In this document: positions 1-8,911 of the stretch, in pieces
Layout: every line of letters starts with the position of its first letter
How positions within the stretch are numbered: the first letter of the stretch is position 1
From: Sphingomonas sp. QA11
GTDB lineage: Bacteria; Pseudomonadota; Alphaproteobacteria; Sphingomonadales; Sphingomonadaceae
Length of the DNA: 64,000 bases
Reading direction: 5' to 3'
Assembly: GCF_028473665.1 (NCBI RefSeq)
Contig: NZ_CP098774.1
Location: 1,984,001 to 2,048,000 of the forward strand
Made by a program: the position numbers and the translations under genes
The notes under the pieces: generated by a model
Databases searched by the model: none
Told to the model about the DNA's origin: nothing
Seen by the model: the letters and a program-made list of their open reading frames with translations, nothing else

Positions 1-889
1 GGCCCGTATAAGGCTTGTTCGTGGCGGGATCGATGGCGTTAGGCGCGTAATAGGTGCCGTCGGAAGCCAGGGTCCGCTGGCCATAGTTGGAAATCTGCAA
101 GCCGTCGGAACGGGACACAAGCTGCGACCGCACGAAGCTGGCCAGCAGACCGACCTCGCCAATGCCGGTGTTCCAGCGATTGCTCGCCAGCAGCGAGACC
201 GTCGGCGCGGATTTGTGGATAAGATCGCCGTAATTCACCTCGACGGCACCGGCGACGACCAGCCCCTTTGAATCGAAGGGAACGCGCGTACGAAGGTTGA
301 CGGTACCGGCGATGCCGCCCTCGACCATGTCGGCGCTGGGGCTCTTGAAGACATCGACGCCTGCCAGAAGTTCTGACGGAACGTCGGCGAAGCTAAGGCC
401 GCGGCCGTTATTGGCGGTGAAGGTGTCGCGCCCGTTAAGCTCCGACCGGGTATAGGTCAGCCCGCGCACGACGACGCCGGAGCCCTCGACCGAGAAGTGA
501 TCCGGGTCTACGCCAGCGGCGAAGCGGCTGATCGCCACGCCCGGCACACGCTGCAGCGCCTCGGTAACGGACCGGTCCGGCAGCGCGCCGATATCTTCCG
601 ACGAGATGGAGTCGCTGACGATCTCGGCATTCTGCTTCAGTGCCTGCGCGGTCTTGAGGCTCTGGCGGATGCCGGTGACGACGATGTCCGCCTCATCCTG
701 AGTCACCGCGTCCGACATTGCCTGGCCTGATGCCGACTGAGCCGCCTCCGCGGCTTTCGGGGCAATCTCTGCCCAGACTGGCGACGCCATCGAGACGACG
801 CAAAGGGCAAGCGTCGAGACGCCCCCTTTCAATGAAAGGCCGATTCTGCCGCGAGTCGCGACTCCACCGTTGTGCGAGTTATCACTCAT
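1..889 (-). CDS. TonB-dependent receptor, N-terminal part (cut by window edge)
   Basis: The frame is open from an ATG at 889 down to base 1, giving about 296 residues of the N-terminus. Residues 1-40 form a long signal peptide ending VWA. A TonB box (ADIVVTG, about 67-73) follows, and then a plug domain with the motifs ALQRVPGV and VVVRGL and the VEGGIAGTVNLRT stretch typical of Caulobacter/Xanthomonas-type receptors. Such outer-membrane proteins import oligosaccharides or other large nutrients using TonB energy. The gene lies back to back with three halogenase genes, and a LacI-type palindrome sits 20 bp upstream of its start. The substrate cannot be read from the sequence; a xylan-derived saccharide is inferred from the nearby GH10 gene. 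Confidence 0.9.
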   Translation of the reverse strand, partial: MSDNSHNGGVATRGRIGLSLKGGVSTLALCVVSMASPVWAEIAPKAAEAAQSASGQAMSDAVTQDEADIVVTGIRQSLKTAQALKQNAEIVSDSISSEDIGALPDRSVTEALQRVPGVAISRFAAGVDPDHFSVEGSGVVVRGLTYTRSELNGRDTFTANNGRGLSFADVPSELLAGVDVFKSPSADMVEGGIAGTVNLRTRVPFDSKGLVVAGAVEVNYGDLIHKSAPTVSLLASNRWNTGIGEVGLLASFVRSQLVSRSDGLQISNYGQRTLASDGTYYAPNAIDPATNKPYTG

Positions 890-908
890 CAGGTCACCCC
901 CTACCCTA

Positions 909-922
909 TGATACCGCTACCA
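909..922. promoter_or_regulatory. Putative LacI-family operator upstream of the TonB receptor
   Basis: The sequence TGATACCGCTACCA fits the CG-centred palindrome TGnTAnCGnTAnCA and differs at one base from the perfect copy in front of the GH10 xylanase gene (8863-8876). It lies 20 bp upstream of the receptor start codon, a position suited to repression. The regulator encoded at 7629-8705 is the likely binder; that is an inference. Confidence 0.6.
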
Positions 923-1011
923 ATTTTTGGTGCGATTTGTTCTTGGCTATCTTTGTAGCTGCGGCCATGATGCAGCAACAAAAACAAAATGCAAGAGGTG
1001 GCCGGCAAAAA

Positions 1012-1025
1012 GTCCCACGTGGGAC
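1012..1025. promoter_or_regulatory. Perfect 14-bp palindrome in the receptor/halogenase intergenic region
   Basis: GTCCCACGTGGGAC is a perfect inverted repeat without a spacer, centred about 80 bp upstream of the first halogenase. A second, looser inverted repeat (AATGTG at 1042-1047, CACATT at 1058-1063) lies between it and the gene. Both could be operators for the halogenase operon. No regulator family is assigned. Confidence 0.4.
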
Positions 1026-1099
1026 ATTTGTGGTGGACGACAATGTGATCGGAACCACACATTTGCTGAATTGTCGGCAGCGGGCGCGCAGGAGGGGTG

Positions 1100-2650
1100 A
1101 TGACAAAGCTGGAGACGGCAAGAGCCGCCGCAGACGGGCGACTTCGTCGTATCGTCGTCGTCGGTGGCGGAACCGCTGGCTGGATGACCGCGGCGTCGCT
1201 GGGCTGGGCGCTTTCAACGCTCCCGATCGAGATTGTGCTGGTCGAGTCGGAAGAGATCGGAACGGTCGGCGTCGGCGAGGCCACCGTGCCGCACATCCGC
1301 TTTTTCAATCAGCGGCTCGGCATCGATGAGGCCGATTTCATGCGGCGCACCAACGCGACCTTCAAGCTCGGCATCGAATTCCGCGACTGGGCACGGATCG
1401 GCGACAGCTATATCCATCCGTTCGGCGATTTCGGCCGGGACGTCGCCGGTCTTCCTTTCCACCAGCATTGGCTCCGCCTGGTCCGCGCGGGCCGTATCGT
1501 GCCCGCACTGGAGGCATTTTCCCTGCCGATCCTGGCAGCGCGCGCCAACAGGTTCGCCCCACCCTCCCCCGACCCGTCGGCGATCGAATCCACCTTCTCC
1601 TATGCTTATCAATTCGATGCCGGCCTCTACGCCGCCTATCTTCGCAGCTATGCCGAGCAACGCGGCGTCCGGCGGGTCGAAGGCAAGATAGGGCCAGTCG
1701 GCCAGAACGGCGAAACAGGCTTCGTCCACTCGGTCACGCTCGAAAGCGGCGAAGAGGTCACCGGGGATCTGTTCGTCGACTGCTCCGGCTTTCGCGGGCT
1801 GCTGATCGAAGGCGCGCTCAAGGCTGGCTATGAAAGCTGGTCCCACTGGCTGCCTTGCGACGCAGCGCTCGCTGTACCCAGCGCGCATGGCGGCCCCCTG
1901 ACCCCCTATACAAGTGCAACGGCCCGCGATGCCGGCTGGCAATGGCGCATCCCGCTCCAGCACCGCGTCGGCAACGGCCATGTCTTCAGTACCGCCTTCA
2001 CGGATATCGATTCGGCGCGCGATATCCTCATGTCCAATCTCGAGGGCGAGGCACTCGCCGAACCAAGGTTGCTGCGGTTCGCCACGGGCAAGCGCAGGAG
2101 CCAGTGGCTCGGCAACGTCGTCGCGATCGGCCTTGCCTCGGGCTTCCTCGAGCCGCTCGAATCCACCAGCATCCACCTGATCCAGCTCGCTATCACCAAG
2201 CTGATCGACCTGCTGCCGCTGGACGGCTGGGATCCGCTCGACGCCGCCGAGTTCAACCGGTCGATGGCGGTTGAGTATGAACGCGTCCGCGACTTCCTGA
2301 TCCTGCACTATTGCGCGACCGAGCGGACCGACACCGCGTTCTGGAACCATTGCCGCACGATGAGCCTGCCTGAGTCACTCGTCTACAAGATGGCGGCGTT
2401 CCGCGAACGCGGTGTCGTGGTCAAATATCGCGAGGGCATGTTCCTCGAACCAAGCTGGCTCGCGGTCTATTACGGCCAGCGGGTCGAACCTGGACGGATC
2501 AACCCGCTGGTCGAAGCGCTGCCGATCGACGAGGTCGCGTCCCGCGCTGAAGCGATGGCCAGCGCCTTCCATGCGGCAGCCGAGGCGATGCCCGATCACG
2601 CAGACTATCTCCACGATCTATGCGGTCCCGCCGGAGCGGTGCGCGCATGA
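1100..2650 (+). CDS. Flavin-dependent tryptophan/indole halogenase-like protein (first of three)
   Basis: The product is a PrnA/RebH-type FADH2-dependent halogenase homologue of 516 residues, near the usual length. The flavin motif GGGTAGW starts at about residue 22 and is followed by VGVGEAT. The halogenase signature WQWRIP is at about 280-285. The lysine that binds hypohalous acid (Lys79 of PrnA) appears as K89 in TFKLGI, and the partner glutamate (Glu346 of PrnA) as E354 in PLESTS, so the enzyme looks intact. A GGAGGGG site ends just before the start; ATG 1100 is preferred over the overlapping GTG at 1097. Family members next to TonB receptors in Caulobacter and Brevundimonas relatives act on free indoles or on unknown substrates. 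The next gene overlaps by 4 bp. Confidence 0.9.
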   Translation: MTKLETARAAADGRLRRIVVVGGGTAGWMTAASLGWALSTLPIEIVLVESEEIGTVGVGEATVPHIRFFNQRLGIDEADFMRRTNATFKLGIEFRDWARIGDSYIHPFGDFGRDVAGLPFHQHWLRLVRAGRIVPALEAFSLPILAARANRFAPPSPDPSAIESTFSYAYQFDAGLYAAYLRSYAEQRGVRRVEGKIGPVGQNGETGFVHSVTLESGEEVTGDLFVDCSGFRGLLIEGALKAGYESWSHWLPCDAALAVPSAHGGPLTPYTSATARDAGWQWRIPLQHRVGNGHVFSTAFTDIDSARDILMSNLEGEALAEPRLLRFATGKRRSQWLGNVVAIGLASGFLEPLESTSIHLIQLAITKLIDLLPLDGWDPLDAAEFNRSMAVEYERVRDFLILHYCATERTDTAFWNHCRTMSLPESLVYKMAAFRERGVVVKYREGMFLEPSWLAVYYGQRVEPGRINPLVEALPIDEVASRAEAMASAFHAAAEAMPDHADYLHDLCGPAGAVRA

Positions 2651-4152
2651 GCGGGAACGACATACGCACCGTCGCGATCCTCGGCGGCACTGTCGCCGGC
2701 TGGATGGCGGCCGCGGCGCTCGCCCGGCGGCTACCGCGCCATCGCTACCGGATCATGGTGGTCCGGACCGACCGCGATGGCGACGGCCTGGGCGATTTCG
2801 GCACGACACTGACGGCACTGCCATCGATCGCGCCCTTTCATGAATCCATCGGCATCGACGAGAACTTGCTGCTACGCGCGACGCGGGGCAGCTTTGCGCT
2901 GGGCGTCGCCTTCTCCGGCTGGGCCGCAAGCGAAACTGCCCATTTCCTGCCGTTCGGCGCGGTCGGCGCCCCGCTCGGACCGGTTGCCTTCCATCAGTTG
3001 CTGACGCGCCTGCGCCGGGAAGACCGCGCGGTCAGGGCCGCTGACTATTCGATCGCCGCCATCGCCGCCCAGGCAAGCCGCTTCGCCCGTCCTTCCACCG
3101 ACGGGCATAGCGTGCTCTCGTACTATGCCTATGGCCTGCATCTCGACACGCCGGCCTATCTCGGAGCGATGCGGGCGACCGCCGAGGCGCATGGCGCCCA
3201 CGTTGCGACCGCCCTTTTCCGCCACGCCATCACGGACGCCTCGGGCGGGATCGCCGCGCTGGAACTCGACAATGGCGATTCCCTTCCGGCCCTGCTGTTC
3301 GTCGATGCCACCGGCACCGATGCACGCCTGTGCGGCGAGGCGCTGGGAGTGGGTTTCCAGAGCTGGCGACAATGGTTGCCTTGCGACCACGCCACCGCCA
3401 GGCGCATCTTCGATCAGTCCGATCCGCCGCCATTCGGTCATGTCGAGGCGCAGTCCGCCGGCTGGCAGAACGACACCCCTTTGGTTGGAGAGGCCGGCCG
3501 GTTGCAATGCTGGAGCAGCGCATTCGGCAATGCCCCGTCCTGCGCCGGGAGCAATGAACCGGTCCGCCGAATCGCCTTCGAAAATGGTCGGCGTATCACG
3601 CCCTGGCACCGCAACTGTGTCGCGATCGGCGGCGCCGCATGCGTGCTTGAGCCATTGCACCCGATCGGGCTCCATCTCGTCCAGAGTGCGCTCGCCCGGC
3701 TCGTCGCCCTTTTTCCCGATGCCGCCGAGGCATCGGTAGAAGCGACCGAACATAACCGGATGACCATCAACGAGATGGAAAGCGCCCGCGACTTCCTGAT
3801 CGCCCAATATGTCACGAATGGACGCGTCGGCGAACCCTTCTGGGATGCGATCAGGTCCGTCGCTCCTCCCGATCGCCTGGCCTACAAGCTCGCCTTGTTC
3901 GCGGGCGGAGGGCGCATGCCGATGTACGATGACGAGGTGTTCGAGGAAGCCGACTGGATAGCGTTGCTCGACGCGCAGGGAGTACGGCCGCGTCGCCACG
4001 ACGCACTGGCCGGCACCGTGCCGATCGAACGGATCGAGCAGCATCTCGCCCGGCTGCGCGAGGCGATCATCGCCGGCGTGAAGACCATGCCATCGCATGC
4101 CGAGTATCTCAGGCGCGCCCATGCGGCGCCCCCGCGCGGTGCCGCCGCATGA
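2647..4152 (+). CDS. Degenerate tryptophan halogenase homologue lacking the catalytic Lys and Glu
   Basis: This 501-residue protein aligns with its two neighbours along the whole length (GGTVAGW, the SWRQWLPCD stretch, the LEPL..LHLVQ region). It has lost the family's active site. The catalytic lysine position reads SFALGV (A84), the glutamate position reads EPLHPIG (H338), the VGVGEAT motif is replaced, and WxWxIP reads WQNDTP. The frame is uninterrupted and starts with an ATGA overlap on the upstream stop, so it is expressed with its neighbours and is not a simple pseudogene. It may be a pseudoenzyme partner, or an FAD protein with another reaction. The chemistry is unknown. Confidence 0.85.
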   Translation: MSGNDIRTVAILGGTVAGWMAAAALARRLPRHRYRIMVVRTDRDGDGLGDFGTTLTALPSIAPFHESIGIDENLLLRATRGSFALGVAFSGWAASETAHFLPFGAVGAPLGPVAFHQLLTRLRREDRAVRAADYSIAAIAAQASRFARPSTDGHSVLSYYAYGLHLDTPAYLGAMRATAEAHGAHVATALFRHAITDASGGIAALELDNGDSLPALLFVDATGTDARLCGEALGVGFQSWRQWLPCDHATARRIFDQSDPPPFGHVEAQSAGWQNDTPLVGEAGRLQCWSSAFGNAPSCAGSNEPVRRIAFENGRRITPWHRNCVAIGGAACVLEPLHPIGLHLVQSALARLVALFPDAAEASVEATEHNRMTINEMESARDFLIAQYVTNGRVGEPFWDAIRSVAPPDRLAYKLALFAGGGRMPMYDDEVFEEADWIALLDAQGVRPRRHDALAGTVPIERIEQHLARLREAIIAGVKTMPSHAEYLRRAHAAPPRGAAA

Positions 4153-5684
4153 GCGCGCCGGTGCCGGTCCGCAGTGTCGTCATCGTCGGCGGTGGCACTG
4201 CCGGCTGGATGGCGGCGGCGGCTCTCTCCCGCCTCATCCGCACCGAGGTATCGGTGACGCTGGTCGAATCCGACGCAATCGCCACGGTCGGGGTCGGCGA
4301 GGCGACGATCCCGCCGATCCGCAACTTCAACGGACTGCTCGGGATCGACGAGAATGACTTCCTCGCGAAGACTCAGGGCTCGATCAAGCTCGGCATCGAC
4401 TTCGTCGACTGGACGCGCGAAGGGCATCGCTACACGCACCCCTTTGGCGAATTCGGCTTCGATATCGAGGGTGTGAAGTTCCATCATTTCTGGCGCAAGC
4501 TCTACACGGCGGGCCAGGCGAGCTGGATCGAGGATTATAATCTCTGCGCCACCGCGCAGAAGCTCGGCCGCTTCACCCAACCTGTCGCCGATCCGGCCTC
4601 GGTGCTCTCGCGGCTGACCTATGCCTATCATTTCGACGCATCGCTCTATGCCCTTTATCTGCGCGCCTATGCCGAAGCGCGAGGCGTGGTACGGATCGAG
4701 GGCAAGGTCGAGGACGTCATGCTGCGGAGCATCGACGGGCATGTCGATGCAATCCGCCTTGAAGGCGACCGCCGAATCGAGGGCGAATTGTTCGTCGACT
4801 GCACCGGTTTTCGCGGGTTGCTGATCGAAGGCATACTGCAGACCGGGTTCGAATCCTGGAAGCAGTGGCTGCAGTGCGACCGGGCGGTCGCGGTGCCTTC
4901 GGCGAGCCCGGGCCGCGCGATCACGCCTTTCACTCAATCGACCGCGCGCCGCGCCGGCTGGCAATGGCGCATCCCGCTTCAGCACCGCGTCGGCAACGGT
5001 TATGTCTATTGCAGCACTGATATCAGCGACGACGAGGCAGCCGCCACTTTGCTCGCCAACCTTGACGGCGAGCCTCTGCGCGATCCGATGCTGATCCGGT
5101 TCGAGGCCGGCCGGCGCAAGCTGGCATGGAATCGCAACGTGGTCGCGCTCGGCCTTGCCTCCGGCTTTGTCGAGCCGCTGGAATCGACCAGCATCCACAT
5201 GATCCAGACTGGCGTGTCGAAGCTGATGGCGCTGTTCCCCGACCGCAGCTTCTCGCCCGTCGAGCGCGACGAATATAATCGCCAGACCCAAGTCCAGATG
5301 GAGCAGATCCGCGACTTCGTGATCCTGCACTACCACGCCAACGAACGAACCGAGGGCGACCTGTGGCACCGCGTGCGCGACATGGCAGTCCCCGAGACGC
5401 TTGCGCGAAAACTCGATCTGTTCCGCAATCGCGGGCGCCTCTTCCGGTACGACGACGAATTGTTCGCGGATTCGAGCTGGATTGCGGTCCTGCTCGGCCA
5501 GAACGTCATGCCCGCCGGCTGGGACCCGCTGGCCGACGCGGTCGCCCCGGCGCTGGTGCGCCAGCGGCTCGACCGGATTCGCGAGGTATTCCGCCGCGCC
5601 GCCGAGGCGATGCCACGCCATGAGGACTGGATTGCCCGCAACTGTCCAGCGTCGGGGACACCTGTTGCACGAAAGACCGCGTGA
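4149..5684 (+). CDS. Flavin-dependent tryptophan/indole halogenase-like protein (third of three)
   Basis: The 511-residue product has GGGTAGW at residues 14-20, [11 protein letters not shown] at about 47-57, lysine K80 in SIKLGI, WQWRIP at 271-276 and E345 in PLESTS, so all residues expected of an active FADH2-dependent halogenase are present. It starts in an ATGA overlap with the preceding degenerate paralogue, which makes a three-gene translationally coupled unit. A flavin reductase would be needed in trans; none is seen nearby. The natural substrate is unknown. The association with TonB receptors is a known pattern in Sphingomonadales and Caulobacterales. Confidence 0.9.
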   Translation: MSAPVPVRSVVIVGGGTAGWMAAAALSRLIRTEVSVTLVESDAIATVGVGEATIPPIRNFNGLLGIDENDFLAKTQGSIKLGIDFVDWTREGHRYTHPFGEFGFDIEGVKFHHFWRKLYTAGQASWIEDYNLCATAQKLGRFTQPVADPASVLSRLTYAYHFDASLYALYLRAYAEARGVVRIEGKVEDVMLRSIDGHVDAIRLEGDRRIEGELFVDCTGFRGLLIEGILQTGFESWKQWLQCDRAVAVPSASPGRAITPFTQSTARRAGWQWRIPLQHRVGNGYVYCSTDISDDEAAATLLANLDGEPLRDPMLIRFEAGRRKLAWNRNVVALGLASGFVEPLESTSIHMIQTGVSKLMALFPDRSFSPVERDEYNRQTQVQMEQIRDFVILHYHANERTEGDLWHRVRDMAVPETLARKLDLFRNRGRLFRYDDELFADSSWIAVLLGQNVMPAGWDPLADAVAPALVRQRLDRIREVFRRAAEAMPRHEDWIARNCPASGTPVARKTA

Positions 5685-5707
5685 CAACGGCCTTAGGCAA
5701 GCCAAGG

Positions 5708-6049
5708 TTACCCCGTGGACACCTCGTTCGTCCCTAACAGAGCGACAATGCCCTTCCAGTAGGTACGTCCGAGCGGTAGACGTGTGCCGCCAACAAGTTC
5801 GATGGTCCGGCCGGTTTTTCCGGCCCGGTGGAGCACCGCGATCTTCTCCTGGTTGACTGCGTGGCTGCGATGGACACGGAGGAAACTGCCCGGCGCCAGG
5901 CGCAGGATCGCCGCGAGATTGATCGTCGCCAGCAACTCCCGCCCATCGACAAGATGGATGACGCCGCAATCGTCGTCCGCCTGCACATGAAGGATATCGC
6001 GGAGCGCCACGCGGTGCTGCGAGCTGCCATTGGGAATGACGGCAACCAC
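5708..6049 (-). CDS. Short LytTR-type DNA-binding protein
   Basis: A 113-residue product consists of almost nothing but a LytTR DNA-binding domain (the FLRVHRSHAVN motif, then NQEKI and a basic C-terminal half). LytTR domains normally sit at the C-terminus of response regulators or membrane-anchored regulators. Here an in-frame stop lies only three codons upstream of the GTG start, and the opposite-strand remnant of a serine hydrolase abuts it. The gene may therefore be the truncated tail of a longer regulator. It is convergent with the halogenase operon, whose stop is 23 bp away. Its target is unknown. Confidence 0.7.
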   Translation of the reverse strand: MVAVIPNGSSQHRVALRDILHVQADDDCGVIHLVDGRELLATINLAAILRLAPGSFLRVHRSHAVNQEKIAVLHRAGKTGRTIELVGGTRLPLGRTYWKGIVALLGTNEVSTG

Positions 6050-6059
6050 GCTGGATCAG

Positions 6060-6469
6060 TCGCCCCGCGCTACCAGATCCTATCGCAGTGTTTCGCCTAC
6101 CGTCGGATGGATCGACGGTTGCCCCGCCTACCGGGCGGCAGTCGGCGGCTATTTTAGCACGGCGCACGACCTGCTCCAATTCGCCCACAGAGTCTGTAAT
6201 ACAGGCTTCCTCTCGCCTGCGTCCCGGTCGGCGCTGACCAAGCTGGAAATCGCTAGCGATTCCTGCGCACTCGGCGGCCTCATCCGCAAGGTGCCGATCG
6301 TCGGCAAACTGTCGTCGCCGCGTGGGAAACCGGCAATATCGCCGGGTATCGGTACGTTCTCGGGCACCGACTCGATGGACAGGGTTCAGTTGTGATCCTC
6401 AACAACACGGCGATATCGCAACGGACGATGGACGAATTCGCCGAAGCCCTGTTGCGGTTACCTGTCTAG
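6060..6469 (+). pseudogene. Remnant of a class C beta-lactamase-like serine hydrolase
   Basis: Translation from about 6060 gives a stretch with GGYFSTAHDLLQFA, typical of the C-terminal half of beta-lactamase/esterase family proteins. After about 6325 the similarity continues in another frame with WETGNIAGYRYVLGHR and VVILNNT and ends at a TAG at 6467-6469. The N-terminal half with the SxxK nucleophile is missing, replaced by the LytTR gene on the opposite strand. A 5' deletion and at least one frameshift mark it as dead. The family assignment rests on these motifs only. Confidence 0.65.
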
Positions 6470-6516
6470 CGAGGCGGGGTCGTATTTGCGTGGCATCGAA
6501 GGGATGCGCAAGCCGC

Positions 6517-7554
6517 CTAGCCGCGCGAGGAGAGCATCCCAAGGAGATAGGCACGAATCCGTTCGCTCCTTTCCTTGCTCGGCCCGCCCAGCACCCCGCG
6601 AACGGCTTCGGGCAGGTGATCGCCGGCATGGACCGCTTCCTCGTCGAAGACGAGATGGTCGAACCAGGCCCGCCATGCCTTCTTCTCCGCCGACGGGAGG
6701 TCGCGCACGCTCATCAACGCATGGATCATCGCCACGAAGGGGGTCGCTGACGTGTCATAGGTCCACCAGTAATTGACCAGCACGTTCAGCCGGTCGAACG
6801 CACGGACATGATGCCACCAGATCGCTGGGATGAAGAGCATGTCGCCCGGCCCAAGCTCGGCGACCTGGGCATGCCGCAGCGCTTCGGCGAAACGGGGATA
6901 GCGCTCCAGGTCGGGTTCGTCGGGGTCGACCATGCTGGCAGGGGGGCCCGCGAGCGTACGGTCGAGCGGCCCGACATAGAGGTTCGCGACCTGCTCCGGC
7001 GGGAACAGGGTGAAGCGCCGCCGACCTGCCACGACCGCCGCAAGATTGGGCGACGCGTCGTAATGCGTCGCAACCCGCGTCGCGTTGCCGATCCATACAC
7101 GCGGCGTCGCCCCCGTCGCGGGCAGGTCGAGCGGATTCGCCTCGTCCCAGCCGGGCAGATGGTCAGGCGCCGCGGCGGCATTGGCATAGATTGCAGGCGG
7201 ATTGGCCACCCCCTCCTCGGCGAGGCGCAGCAACTGCCCCATCAGCGCCCCGAGCGGCACCTGCTGGCGGACGAAGTTGAAGCCAGCCATGTCGTCGCGG
7301 TAGAAGAAGCGGCCCCTGATCTCCGGCTGTCCGACCAGCACTTCCAGCGGCTTGCCGCCCGCGAAGGCCGCGACATAGTCCGCCAGCGCCCGTTCTCCGC
7401 TCCTGCCCGCCTCGACCGCCGGCCAATGCGCCACCTGGCCGCGCAGCACGACCGGGGCATAGCTTGGCGCGATCTCGCGAGCGAAGGTTTCGGCATCGAC
7501 AGCCGCGCGTTCTGCGACGCGGGTCTCGGTGGCGGCTTTGACATCGACGGACAT
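6517..7554 (-). CDS. Cupin-like / JmjC-fold Fe(II)-dependent oxygenase family protein
   Basis: This 345-residue protein belongs to the cupin_8 (JmjC-like, FIH-related) group. It shows the iron-binding facial triad as THYD (H164, D166) and PAIWWHH (H248), and a GDMLFIP strand. Such proteins are usually 2-oxoglutarate-dependent hydroxylases. Relatives recur beside TonB receptors and tryptophan halogenases in sphingomonads, but their substrates are not established. The start at 7554 is preceded by AAGG; a longer frame from 7605 has no better site and would bring the start against the upstream operator-like element at 7610-7623. Confidence 0.8.
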   Translation of the reverse strand: MSVDVKAATETRVAERAAVDAETFAREIAPSYAPVVLRGQVAHWPAVEAGRSGERALADYVAAFAGGKPLEVLVGQPEIRGRFFYRDDMAGFNFVRQQVPLGALMGQLLRLAEEGVANPPAIYANAAAAPDHLPGWDEANPLDLPATGATPRVWIGNATRVATHYDASPNLAAVVAGRRRFTLFPPEQVANLYVGPLDRTLAGPPASMVDPDEPDLERYPRFAEALRHAQVAELGPGDMLFIPAIWWHHVRAFDRLNVLVNYWWTYDTSATPFVAMIHALMSVRDLPSAEKKAWRAWFDHLVFDEEAVHAGDHLPEAVRGVLGGPSKERSERIRAYLLGMLSSRG

Positions 7555-7609
7555 GTCAGCCTTGCTAGCTCCAACCGATGCTGCGCGCCACCGCGCAAAC
7601 GGCACCCCC

Positions 7610-7623
7610 TGTTACCGTTACCG
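7610..7623. promoter_or_regulatory. Weak LacI-type operator candidate upstream of the cupin gene
   Basis: TGTTACCGTTACCG matches nine of the ten fixed positions of TGnTAnCGnTAnCA. It lies 56 bp upstream of the cupin start, in the gap between this gene and the end of the LacI-family gene. It is weaker than the copies at 909, 8863 and 20215. Confidence 0.4.
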
Positions 7624-7628
7624 GACCC

Positions 7629-8705
7629 TCAGGCGGTATGGGCCGACCTGGAGGGCGGGCGGCGGCGCGGCGCGGCATCCGACTGGCGCCGGACCAGCGT
7701 GAAATCCAGCACGATGTGCTGCTGCCTGTCGTCGTTCGCCCGCGGGCGGCGAATCGTCGAGACGAGCATCTCCACGGCCGCGCGCGACATATCGGCGATC
7801 GGCTGATGGATCGTCGTCAGCTCGGGCCAGATCGCGGTGGCAAGCGTGGTATCGTCGAAGCCGCACACGGTCAGGTCGCCCGGCACGTCAAGGCCGCGAC
7901 GGTGCGCCACCGCGACGCAGGCCGCCGCCATGTCGTCATTGCTGGCAAAGATCGCCGTCGGCGGGTTCGGCACGTCGAGCAGCTTCTCCGCCGCATCAAG
8001 CCCTGACCGGTAGGTAAACAGGCCCTGCACGATCAGCGCGTCGTCAACAGGGATGCCCGCCTTTACCAGCGCATCGCGATAGCCGCGCAGGCGCTCGTCG
8101 CTGGCGGTCTGCTCCGGATTGCCGATGACGAAGCCGATGCGGTGATGACCAAGCGAGAGAATGTGGCCGGTCATCGCATGCGCCGCCGAATATTCGTCGA
8201 TGCTGACCGCGTTCAGGTCTCCGGCCGGGCGACCACTGCCGACCAGGACAGCCGGTATGCCCTCCCCGGCGATGGTCTTGATCAGCTTGAGGGAATCGCA
8301 CAGGGGCGACGGCAGGATAAGCCCGTCGATCCCGCTGTCGATCAGATGCCTGGCGACCTCGATCTCGTGGTCGCCCAGTTCGCATTTCTCGATGACCACC
8401 TGCACGTCGCTTCGGCTCGCCTGGTCGAGGCTGCCGACCAGGAACTCGCTGAGATAGGCAGCGCTGGGGTTGCTGTAGAGCAGCCCGATCCGCACCGGCG
8501 CCGCCCCGGCCAGGCTGCGCGCGGCCGGATTGGGGGAATAGCTGAGCGCGGCGATCGCCGCGTTGACCGCGTCGCGGGTCGTCGGGCGGACATTGGCTTC
8601 GCCATTGATGACGCGCGATACGGTCATCGAAGAAACCGAGGCCATGCGGGCAACGTCTCTGATCGTGGGTGCCGTTCTGCGACGGCGGGAGTTCTTCTCG
8701 TTCAC
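7629..8705 (-). CDS. LacI-family transcriptional regulator
   Basis: The 358-residue product begins with a basic stretch and then the LacI helix-turn-helix (TIRDVARMASVSSMTVSRVIN, about residues 14-34). A periplasmic-binding-protein-like sugar-sensing domain follows, with the motifs ASNDDMAAA and VCGFDDT. It is divergent from the GH10 xylanase gene, with an exact CG-centred palindrome between them at 8863-8876. By family and context it is likely a repressor of xylan or xylo-oligosaccharide genes released by a sugar ligand; the ligand is not determined. Confidence 0.92.
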   Translation of the reverse strand: MNEKNSRRRRTAPTIRDVARMASVSSMTVSRVINGEANVRPTTRDAVNAAIAALSYSPNPAARSLAGAAPVRIGLLYSNPSAAYLSEFLVGSLDQASRSDVQVVIEKCELGDHEIEVARHLIDSGIDGLILPSPLCDSLKLIKTIAGEGIPAVLVGSGRPAGDLNAVSIDEYSAAHAMTGHILSLGHHRIGFVIGNPEQTASDERLRGYRDALVKAGIPVDDALIVQGLFTYRSGLDAAEKLLDVPNPPTAIFASNDDMAAACVAVAHRRGLDVPGDLTVCGFDDTTLATAIWPELTTIHQPIADMSRAAVEMLVSTIRRPRANDDRQQHIVLDFTLVRRQSDAAPRRRPPSRSAHTA

Positions 8706-8862
8706 GGTACCGTCGGTCTCCTCCGGGTCGCTAATAGCTTATTATTTCAATTTCGCACCATGTCCGCATGGCCACCGGACTTGCGGGTAGGAAGACGCTC
8801 CGCAACCGAGCGCCCGCAGACACTTCCCGGCCCTATTGACAAGGTCAGCCAAACGGCGATCA

Positions 8863-8876
8863 TGATACCGCTATCA
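8863..8876. promoter_or_regulatory. LacI-type operator upstream of the GH10 xylanase gene
   Basis: TGATACCGCTATCA is an inverted repeat (TGATA-CCGC-TATCA). It lies 35 bp upstream of the xylanase start. A TTGACA at 8836-8841 could be a -35 element; the expected -10 position is poorly conserved but would sit at or just before the palindrome, so binding would block transcription. It is the best of five similar sites in the window. Confidence 0.7.
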
Positions 8877-8911
8877 GGACCAAAGAGTCTCAAGCAGGAA
8901 TGGAGGGGACG

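Noticed and set aside
3882..6188. Long open frame on the minus strand across two halogenase genes
   Set aside because: It is antisense to genes with clear family motifs, has low-complexity basic composition and no recognisable domain; the GC-rich codon pattern explains it.
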